Positions 50,347 through 62,300 of a stretch of DNA of 64,000 bases are shown piece by piece. Location: contig CM055907.1 of NCBI GenBank assembly GCA_029582155.1, positions 34,345,983 through 34,409,982 on the forward strand, given 5' to 3'. The position numbers and the translations under genes are program-made. The notes beneath the pieces were generated by a model. The model did no database searches and was not told the origin of the DNA. It saw only the letters and a list, made by a program, of their open reading frames with translations. The stretch is from Panopea generosa. Lineage: Eukaryota; Mollusca; Bivalvia; Adapedonta; Hiatellidae. Each line of letters begins with the position of its first letter. The first letter of the stretch is position 1.

Positions 50347-53300
50347 ATGTCTGTCTGTCTGTCTGTCTGTCTGTCTACTGTTACACAATATCTTTCAACT
50401 ATATACTGTTTGTTATTGTTTCCTTCTCCTGAACAACTTCACTAATTTAGTAGCCATGATGCCACATTGCTGTGAATATGGAACAACTTCACTAATTTAG
50501 TAGCCATGATGCCACATTGCTGTGAATATGGAACAACTTCACTAATTGAGTAGCAATGATGCCACATTGCTGTGAATATGAAACAACTTCACTAATTGAG
50601 TAGCCATAATGCCACATTGCTGTGAATATGGAACAACTTCACTCATTGAGTAGCCATAATGCCACATTGCTGTGAATATGGAACAACTTCACTAATTGAG
50701 TAACCATGATGCCACATTGCTGTGAATATGGAACAACTTCACTAATTGAGTAGCCATAATGCCACATTGCTATGAATATGACCCAACTTCACTAATTGAG
50801 TAGCCATGATGCCACATTGCTGTGAATATGGAACAACTTCACTCATTGAGTAGCCATGATGCCACATTGCTGTGAATATGGAACAACTTCACTAATTGAG
50901 TAGCCATGATGCCACATTGCTGTGAATATGGAACAACTTCACTAATTTAGTAGCCATAATGCCACATTGCTGTGAATATGGAACAACTTCACTAATTGAG
51001 TAGCCATGATGCCACATTGCTGTGAATATGGAACAACTTCACTAATTGAGTAGCCATGATGCCACATTGCTGTGAATATGGAACAACTTCACTAATTGAG
51101 TAGCCATAATGCCACATTGCTGTGAATATGGAACAATTTCACTAATTGAGTAGCCATGATGCCACATTGCTGTGAATATGGAACAACTTCACTCATTTAG
51201 TAGCCATGATGCCACATTGCTGTGAATATGGAACAACTTCACTAACTGAGTAGCCATGATGCCACATTGATGTGAATATAGAACAACTTCACTAAATGAG
51301 TAGCCATAATGCCACATTGCTGTGAATATGGAACAACTTCACTCATTTAGTAGCCATAATGCCACATTGCTGTGAATATGGAACAACTTCACTAACTGAG
51401 TAGCTAAAATGCCACATTGCTGTGAATATGGAACAACTTCACTAATTGAGTAGCCATAATGCCACATTGCTGTGAATATGGAACAACTTCACTCATTTAG
51501 TAGCCATAATGCCACATTGCTGTGAATATGGAACAACTTCACTAACTGAGTAGCTAAAATGCCACATTGCTGTGAATATGGAACAACTTCACTAATTGAG
51601 TAGCCATAATGCCACATTGCTGTGAATATGGAACAACTTCACTCATTTAGTAGCCATAATGCCACATTGCTGTGAATATGGAACAACTTCACTAATTGAG
51701 TAGCCATAATGCCACATTGCTGTGAATATGGAACAATTTCACTAATTGAGTAGCCATGATGCCACATTGCTGTGAATATGGAACAACTTCACTCATTTAG
51801 TAGCCATGATGCCACATTGCTGTGAATATGGAACAACTTCACTTTTTGAGTAGCCATAATGCTGCATTGCTGTGAATATGGAACAACTTCACTAACTGAG
51901 TAGCCATGATGCCACATTGATGTGAATATGGAACAACTTCACTAACTGAGTAGCCATAATGCCACATTGCTGTGAATATGGAACAACTTCACTCATTTAG
52001 TAGCCATAATGCCACATTGCTGTGAATATGGAACAACTTCACTAATTGAGTAGCCATGATGCCACATTGCTGTGAATATGAAACAACTTCACTAATTGAG
52101 TAGCCATGATGCCACATTGCTGTGAATATGGAACAACTTCACTAATTGAGTAGCCATAATGCCACATTGCTGTGAATATGGAACAATTTCACTAATTGAG
52201 TAGCCATGATGCCACATTGCTGTGAATATGGAACAACTTCACTCATTTAGTAGCCATGATGCCACATTGCTGTGAATATGGAACAACTTCACTAACTGAG
52301 TAGCCATGATGCCACATTGATGTGAATATAGAACAACTTCACTAAATGAGTAGCCATAATGCCACATTGCTGTGAATATGGAACAACTTCACTCATTTAG
52401 TAGCCATAATGCCACATTGCTGTGAATATGGAACAACTTCACTAACTGAGTAGCTAAAATGCCACATTGCTGTGAATATGGAACAACTTCACTAATTGAG
52501 TAGCCATAATGCCACATTGCTGTGAATATGGAACAACTTCACTCATTTAGTAGCCATAATGCCACATTGCTGTGAATATGGAACAACTTCACTAACTGAG
52601 TAGCTAAAATGCCACATTGCTGTGAATATGGAACAACTTCACTAATTGAGTAGCCATAATGCCACATTGCTGTGAATATGGAACAACTTCACTCATTTAG
52701 TAGCCATAATGCCACATTGCTGTGAATATGGAACAACTTCACTAATTGAGTAGCCATAATGCCACATTGCTGTGAATATGGAACAATTTCACTAATTGAG
52801 TAGCCATGATGCCACATTGCTGTGAATATGGAACAACTTCACTCATTTAGTAGCCATGATGCCACATTGCTGTGAATATGGAACAACTTCACTTTTTGAG
52901 TAGCCATAATGCTGCATTGCTGTGAATATGGAACAACTTCACTAACTGAGTAGCCATGATGCCACATTGATGTGAATATGGAACAACTTCACTAACTGAG
53001 TAGCCATAATGCCACATTGCTGTGAATATGGAACAACTTCACTCATTTAGTAGCCATAATGCCACATTGCTGTGAATATGGAACAACTTCACTAATTGAG
53101 TAGCCATGATGCCACATTGCTGTGAATATGAAACAACTTCACTAATTGAGTAGCCATAATGCCACATTGCTGTGAATATGGAACAACTTCACTAATTGAG
53201 TAGCCATAATGCCACATTGCTGTGAATATGGAACAACTTCGCTAATTGAGTAGCCATAATGCCACATTGCTGTGAATATGGAACAACTTCACTCATTTAG

Positions 53301-56300
53301 TAGCCATGATGCCACATTGCTGTGAATATGGAACAACTTTACTAATTGAGTAGCCATGATGCCACATTGCTGTGAATATGGAACAACTTCACTCATTGAG
53401 TAGCCATGATGCCACATTGCTGTGAATATGGAACAACTTCACCTATTGAGTAGCCATGATGCCACATTGCTGTGAATATGGAACAACTTCACTAACTGAG
53501 TAGCCATGATGCCACATTGCTGTGAATATGGAACAACTTCACTAACTGAGTAGCCATAATGCCACATTGCTGTGAATATGGAACAACTTCACTCATTTAG
53601 TAGCCATAATGCCACATTGCTGTGAATATGGAACAACTTTACTAATTGAGTAGCCATAATGCCTCACTGCTGTGAATACGGAACAACTTCACTAATTGAG
53701 TAGCCATAATGCCACATTGCTGTGAATACGGAACAACTTCACTAATTTAGTAGCCATAATGCCTCATTGCTGTGAATACGGAACAACTTCACTAATTGAG
53801 TAGCCATAATGCCTCATTGCTGTGAATACGGAACAACTTCACTAATTTAGTAGCCATAATGCCACATTGCTGTAAAAACGGAACAACTTCACTAATTTAG
53901 TAGCCATAATGCCACATTGCTGTAAAAACGGAACAACTTCACTAATTTAGTAGCCATAATGCTACATTGCTGTAAAAACGGAACAACTTCACTAATTTAG
54001 TAGCCCTTATGCCACACTGCTGTGAATATGGAACTCGAAATGCATTTATTGTCATATCATATAATAAATGACAAACTTCATTCCATTTCTGCAAAGATTA
54101 CAATTACTGCTGAATACCATTTATATATACAAGTAATGTAATTATTCTCTAATTGTCCAAGTGTTAATTAATAGATTTACTGTAGGATAATACTGCTGAT
54201 GAAGCTTAAGAGTTTTGTGTCACATTTGAGTCCATTTCTTTGGTAAAATGAATGAATGAACAAATGAATGAATGAATGAACAAATGAATTAAGTTTTACT
54301 GAAAGTCGATTTATCAATTGGTCATTTTGAGCATGGAAAGGTTATTGAATATGATGATGATAAAAATATAATATATAATTATATGTATGATTGAAATTAT
54401 AGTTAAAATTATTTACAATATATATAATATATAAATATGTATGATTGAAATTATAGTTACAATTATTTACAATAAATATAATATATAAATATGTATGATT
54501 AAAATTATAGTTACAATTATTTAAAATAAATATAATATATAAATATGTATGATTAAAATTATAGTTACAATTATTTAAAATAAATATAATATATAAATAT
54601 GTATGATTAAAATTATAGTTACAATTATTTACAATAAATATATGAAGGAATGAGAGATTACATTAAGAGATTTTTTTAAAGAAGTTAACTTTTCAATTAT
54701 TTTTAGTTCCTTAACCATACTATTATCTAATATAATATTGTTTATTTAGACAGATGGGACTAACAAAGCCATGAACAGAAGCTTACCTGATGGAACATGT
54801 AGTAGGCATAGTCGACAGCTGTACCAAGGATTCTTTTGGGCCCTATAGCAATAGGGGCTAGTATGTTGGCTCCTGCTCTCACCAGCTTGTCAATCTGGAA
54901 ATTATACAGTAATATGGTAAATACAGGATCTTACATGATCATTTATTATGTTAAGTTCTTGTATTTGCAACCCAGAACAAGAGTTGACAGCAGCTCCAGT
55001 TGGCCTGCTGCTTTTCAAAGTGTGCCAGCTATATTACTGATGGTTACTGGTTGTTTTACCATTTTCTGAATTGTTTAGAAAAATATATTGTTTGAAAGCT
55101 TCTTATTTGCTGGGAGTTTATTGCAAATGGCGTTTCAATGAATATTGAAGAATCTATTAATAATAGTGATGCCCATTTGACCCCTGCAAAGGGACTGTCT
55201 CTTCTAATTAAATATTCTTATTGAACATGCTGTACAACATCATAAACTAGAGCTATCACTGAAGGTGATGAATACCCCCGAACGCCGCCATGACAGAAAA
55301 TGGTTTACCATTGCATGAAGTTTTATTAAATTATATCCAATAGTTTTAAAGTTATGCTCCAGACAAGGGAAATATATCAAAGGGCAATAACTCTGTAATT
55401 AGCAAGAATAGAGTTATGTTTCCTGTACACTGCACTTCTTGTCATTATATTCTACCATTGTATGAAGTTTGATGAAATTCCATCCAGTACTTTAAAAGTA
55501 ATGCTCCGGACAAGGGAAATATATCAAAGGGCAATAACTCTGTAATTAGCAAGAATAGAGTTATGCTTCCTGTACACTGCACTTCCTGTCATTATATTCT
55601 ACCACTGTATGAAGTTTGATGAAATTCCATCCAGTACTTTAAAAGTAATGCTCCGGACAAGGGAAATATATCAAAGGGCAATAACTCTGTAATTAGTAAG
55701 AATAGAGTTATGTTTCTTGTACACTGCACTTCCTCTCATTATATTCTACCATTTTATGAAGCTTGATGAAATTCCATCCAGTACTTTTCAAGTTATGCTC
55801 CGGACAAGAAAAAATATCAAAGGGCAATAACTCTGTAATTAGCAAGAATAGAGTTATGTTTCTTTTACACTGCACTTCCTCTCATTATATTCCACCATTG
55901 TATGACGTTTGATGAAATTCCATCCAGTACTTTTCAAGTGATGCTCTGGACAAGGAAAATTGCAACGGACAGACCGACCGACAGACCGACCACAGGGTGA
56001 CTCCAATATACCCCCTCAAACTTCATTTGTCGGGGGTATAAAAACATAAAGAAATGTGGATATGACTGTTTGTTATATATATTTGAAACACATTGTTTTA
56101 TAGATGGTCAATTATGACATAGTGTAACAGAAAACAAAGGTTATAATGTGAACTAGGTCTCAACTGGTTAGCTTTACTGATTACATATTGGACATTTTAT
56201 ATATGAAAATATACAAAAGAGGAGGCAATACCAGATGAAGTCTCCCTGAGATAGGACGCCGATATTCGTACTCTGTGTTAGTACTTGCACAAAGGGCACT

Positions 56301-59300
56301 TCCTATGCCGTGGGTCAGAGGTAAACTGACTTCGTTACCAAACAGCAACAGCTCATCAACAGCCTGAAACATAGCAGCAAATGGATAAATGAAAGTGGAG
56401 TTTAGAATGTAGGTAATTATGGGTAATGGGTCATTATATCTGCATTTTGTGAAACCAGTGTTTATATGTAAAACTTATGGCCATATTCTTAATAAAATTA
56501 AAAGTTTTTATTATTTCTTTTAAATGATGTTGTTGTTTTTTTAAATTAAATATAGAACTTATAATTGTTTTCATTTCATTCCATATAACCAAAATACTGT
56601 ATCATCACAAAAGTTCTGAATATTTATTTTTGTCCTTCAATGTAGAATATAATTATCTACATTCAAATCAAAATAAACAATAAGGGGAAAATGTGAACAA
56701 ACCTAGAAATTTTTTAAACTCCTTTATGTTACATTATAATTTTGATAATTCACTGTTATAATTTTGATAATTCACTCTGTGTAATTCAGACTATTTTTAT
56801 GAAGTTTTAATATTAACCAAGTTAACTGAACAAGAAAATGAATCATTCCATCTACATACCATATCATTTCCACTGGCAATGCAGAGTGCAAGAGGAGAGA
56901 ACCCATTACACAGAAGGTTGGTGTCTGCCTTATGGTCCAGGAGCAGACGCACCACCCTTGTGATGTTCTGAAATGAACAATCATACAGAATTTTACATTG
57001 AAACGTAATTTTATAATATATATTGATTTTATAGATATTTCTTTTAAGTCATCAATGAAAAATCTGTTTGGTGGTTCATGAGAAGAAGATTTTTACTATG
57101 GCAGCCATCTTGAATTTTAGGCCAGAAAAGAAAATCTTGTGTATAATCTCACATACATTAAACATCCATACATGTAATAATTAGTTTAATTATAAATGGC
57201 ATAGTAGTTTCAGAGAAATGACTGCTAATGGACCATGACATACATCAGATGATGGAGGACAGATGACAGACAATACAACATCGCATCAGCATTTCTGGCA
57301 TTTTAGTATAATTAACCTGTTTGTATCCCGATGTGATTAATATTTTACCATCTATGTTTATGAAACTTGGTTGTGCACATACCTAAATAAAGTATTGGTT
57401 TTTATTTTGTGTTGTGTTTTATTTATTGGATAAAATTCTTGTTTTTGTCAATTGTTTTCTGAAACATGTAATTTTTTTAATCTACTTTTCTGTCTGTTGT
57501 AAAGAGTATTGCTCCTGTGAAGAAGGTCAGGCTCAAACAAAGGTCAGAACCTTGGACTGACCCCGACATCCTGCACAGCACCAATGAGCATGACAAGGTA
57601 TTTTATAAATACAAGATTGATGGCTCTGATGATAATTTTGATAATTTTAAACATTTAAGAAACAAAATACAGTAATAATCTTATTCATAATGCGAAAATA
57701 GTTATTTTAATGTAAAACTTAAGGCAAACAAATAAATTCCAAATCTTTATAGAATACTTTAACCCTTTACTCCATAGATACACGTTTTCTCACACCAATC
57801 ACAAAAGGCCTTTGAAAACAGTGCAGGAAGAGTTCAGATTGCTCGTAACGAGCAATCTGAACACTTCCTGCACTGTTTTCCACTCTGTCAGTTAATATAG
57901 ACATAATTCACCCATTGCTGATACGTGGTGAATTAATGCTTTCAATATTAGAGGTGTCAAAAGGCGTCTATATGAAGTAAAGGGTTAAATGAATTGTGCT
58001 TGCCTTCTAAGAATAATTCTCCAATGCCAGGTAGCAATGTTGGTCTACAGATGATGATGGAATTTGTTTTGATAAGATGAATGTGACTGAATGTCTCAAT
58101 TCATTTAACCCTTTACTTCATATAGACGCCTTTGGACACCTCTAATATTGAAAGCATTAATTCACCACATATCAGCAATGGGTGAATTATGTTTATATTA
58201 ACTTACAGAGTGGAAAACAGTGCAGGAAGTGTTCAGATTGCTCGTTACGAGCAATCTGAACTCTTCCTGCACTGTTTTCAAAGGCGTTCTGTGATTGGTG
58301 CAGGAAAATGGGTATTTATGAAGTAAAGGGTTAATACTAGGGTTGCTTCAAAACTTGTAAACAAACTACCCAAATCATTTCACAAGTTTGGAAAGAATAA
58401 TTTTGTTGTAGGTTTTTATTTCTCCAAAGGCGTTTAATCAAAGAGTCATTCTTTTTCACTTGTTTCAGAAAAATCAAAGTTTGAATATTTAACAAAGTTA
58501 TGTTCTATGACTATTCAATTCCGGTCATAAATAGCAAGGACCACAATGATATAAGACCTTGAAAAAAACAACAATTATCTATCTATCTATCTATCTATTA
58601 TATTTTGTGATATTCAATAAAAGCTTTTTATTCTGTCATTATGTCCTTAAAAATTGATTTTAAATTTTGTGCTGTATATAATCTATGGTAAGGAAAATAA
58701 CTGCAGCACACCAAGCCAAAATGTTAACAAGATTCATATATCTTATATATGCTGTAACACCTGCTTGTAAGGGCCAGGATATATTCTAGTTGTGGCTTTA
58801 TAATACTCAGATGATTTAAGAAATGCAATACAAGATACACATGACCATTTTGATTCAGAAAATGAGTGGTTCAGTGATTGCCATAAAAATCATTTTATTA
58901 GAACATTACATTGTTTATATTTTATTGTTTATTATTTGATACATGTCAATCTACTTCTTCTCATATATTTGTTGTATAAATATACATGTATATCTGTATT
59001 TTTTAAATTTTGTTTAGAAAGAACTGTTTGTATCATATAATCTACTAGTTTAAAAACAATAATTAATAAATATATACTGTCATTATTTGCATTTTATATT
59101 AAATAAACAGTGACCAGAGCGCAGGCATATGTTTTGGATAAAAAGTTGCAAAACAACTAAAGTTTAAAATGCTGGATCACAACAAACTGCACATTTCAAA
59201 ATGGCCCTCAACATAATGTTTTCAACTGTAACGCTGCACATATTGAAATAGCCTTTATGTATGAAACGTATTAATGCTTTAAGCACAAACAGCCTCATAA

Positions 59301-62300
59301 TGGTGTATAAAAAGTTTTTGCATGAATAGCGACTCTTAGAACCACGACATTTCTATATGACTCATTGCGATATATTCGGTTTAGCATTGAACATTTGTTG
59401 TTGTATGGTGTTAGCATCTGTTTAACAATTTTTCAGTCATATCGCAATGGTGTCTGCTTGAGGCAGTATTTCAAGTGCTGCCACACTAGCTTATCATGCC
59501 ACAGACATATGTTATGATACCCCATCCAGTCACATTATACTGACATAGATCTGACAAGACCTGGAACTATCCTCTAAATGCTGAGCACCAAGCGAGGAAG
59601 CTTCTAGTACCATGGATTAACACTGTTTATTATGTAAAATAGTAAGGCATAACTGAATTCCCATTTTACAAAATAATTTTATATGTTAGCAAATCACCAA
59701 ACTAACAAAGGGGCAACTTTGGCCCTAAATTTTTCATTGTTTACAGAGGAAGAGACAAAGCAATTTTGATAAAAAAAGAGGCCATAACTCAGACATTAAG
59801 ATTTGATCAGTTAAAATATATAATCACTACATACATGTAAGTTTGGTGAACATCAAATGGAAACCGTTGGTTTTAGAATGCACATAACTTCAATATTTTA
59901 ATGATTCAAGGGACGCAACTCCGACATTAATTATTCAATTTGGTCAGTTCAAGAACTTGTTGAAGGTACTATAGATATGTAACTACTGTGTAAGTTTGGT
60001 GAAATGAGAATTACAAGGGCTAGAGTGCATACATCAAATGCATGTAATTTTGGATGATTCAAGGGCCATAACTCTGATATTTAAGTATCTGTTTTGGTAA
60101 GTTAAAGAACTTGTCTAAGATAGTGTAATTTTATAACTACTGTGCAAGTTTAACAAAGGTCAAATAAAAATTTTAGGTGCTTGAGGTGCATATAAGGTGT
60201 AATTTATTATGTTTCCAAGGTTTAAGCCATAACATTGACGTTAATTATTCAATTTGGCCAGTTTAAGAACTTATTTGACTATTATGGTTATATAAATACT
60301 ATGTCAGATTCATACATTCAATACCATGTCTAGAACTACATAATGTGGTGAAAAACTAGACAAAATATCACTGACACAGTAATATCCATTAAAATGAATG
60401 TGGAGTTGGACACACAAGAGTGTCTGAGGACACACTGGAGTGTCTGTAAACACAAAATAGTGTCTGTGGACACACAAGAGTGTCTCTAGACACCAAAAAG
60501 TGTCTGTGGACACACAAGACAGTCTGTATACACAAAATAGTGTCTGAGGATACACAAGTCTGTGGAAACAAAATAGTGTCTGTGGACACACAAGAGAGTC
60601 TGTGGACACAAAATAGTGTCTGTGGACACACAAGAAAGTTTTTGGACACAAAATAGTGTCTGAGGACACACAAGAGAGTCTGTGGACACAAAATAGCGTC
60701 TGTGGACACACAAGAGAGTCTGTGGAAACAAAATAGTGTCTGTGGACACACAAGAGAGTATGTGGACACAAAATAGTGTCTGTGGACACACAAGAAGGTT
60801 TGTGGACACAAAATAGTGTCTGAGGACACACAAGAGAGTCTGTGGACACAAAATAGTGTCTGAGGACACACAAGAGAGTCTGTGGACAGAAAATAGTGTC
60901 TGTGGACACACAAGAAAGTTTGTGGACACAAAATAGTGTTTGAGGACACACAAGAGAGTCTGTGGAAACAAAATAGTGTCTGTGGACACACAAGAAGGTT
61001 TGTGGACACAAAATAGTGTCTGAGGACACACAAGAGAGTCTGTGGACACAAAATAGTGTTTGAGGACACACAAGAGAGTCTGTGGACACAAAATAGTGTC
61101 TGTGGACACACAAGAAAGTTTGTGGACACAAAACAGTGTTTGAGGACACACAAGAGAGTCTGTGGAAACAAAATAGTGTCTGTGGACACACAAGAGAGTC
61201 TGTGGACACAAAATAGTGTCTGTGGACACACAAGAAAGTTTGTGGACACAAAATAGTGTTTGAGGACACACAAGAGAGTCTGTGGACACAAAATAGTGTT
61301 TGAGGACACACAAGAGAGTGTGGACACAAAATAGTGTCAGAGGACACACACGACATTAAGTAGACACAAAATAGTGTCTGAGGACACACAAGAGTCTGTG
61401 AACACAAAATAGTGTCTGAGGACACAAAAGAGTATGTGTCTTTACATGGTATACAAAAAACCTACCAGGGGAAATAGTAATCAATAAATATTTATTGATT
61501 GATTTTTAAGTTAAATAAATGTATGGAATCTGATGGCATATACCAATGTTACCTTGTAATTATCATCCCTGGCACAGGCAACCTGAAGTGGTGTTCTCCC
61601 TCCCAGCAACTTCTTGCTGCTGTCAGGTATTACATCCTTAATCCATTCATCCATCTGTCAATACAAACATTAAATAATTTAATTTTAATGTTGTAATTCT
61701 CATGATTATGCAAGCATTGAAATACATTTGATCATTTCCTTGTTGGTGCCATCCCAATGATGTACCAGCTGCTGGATGCATAAATGAAGAACATTTCAAG
61801 CTTATAACAAAATGCTGCTACCAATGTGGTCATATCCCCCGCCACATCGTTAACCCTTAGAGGCGTTTTCAGAGAAGTGGATTTAAATTATGCAAAATGA
61901 AAAAGTTGCCGAGTGCAGAAATCACATGTAAATGCAGCAAATTGAAATAAGTCTCCGACTGTAATATGACACATTGTCTTGTCCCAGTGAGCACTGGTGT
62001 GATGTTCTAAATCGAACCATAAATATACAAGTTACAACCCCAAAACAAAAGAAAAACTATCTTTGACGAACAGACCCAACCTATTAACATGACACATCAT
62101 CTTGGGCTGGTTAGCATTTGTGCCAATTTATTGAAAAATCAAATCACAACTAAAAAAGATATGGTCCAGACAGCAGTGGACCGACGGATGGAACTGTGAC
62201 CATGACAATATATAAATACACAAGTTATAACCCCAAAACAAAAGAAAAACTATCTTTGAAGAACAGACCCAAGTCATTCGCATGACACATCGAATCCTAG

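Noticed and set aside
50178-50445. Short frames with CLSVCLSV repeats
   Set aside because: Translation of the (CTGT)n microsatellite.
50431-54030. CRISPR-like array of 50-bp repeats
   Set aside because: Units are directly adjacent with no unique spacers, and the DNA is eukaryotic; it is a minisatellite.
60310-61425. Overlapping 287-371-codon - frames rich in Cys
   Set aside because: Read-through of the 40-bp array in all three frames; looks like a secreted Cys-rich protein but has no signal peptide or independent support.
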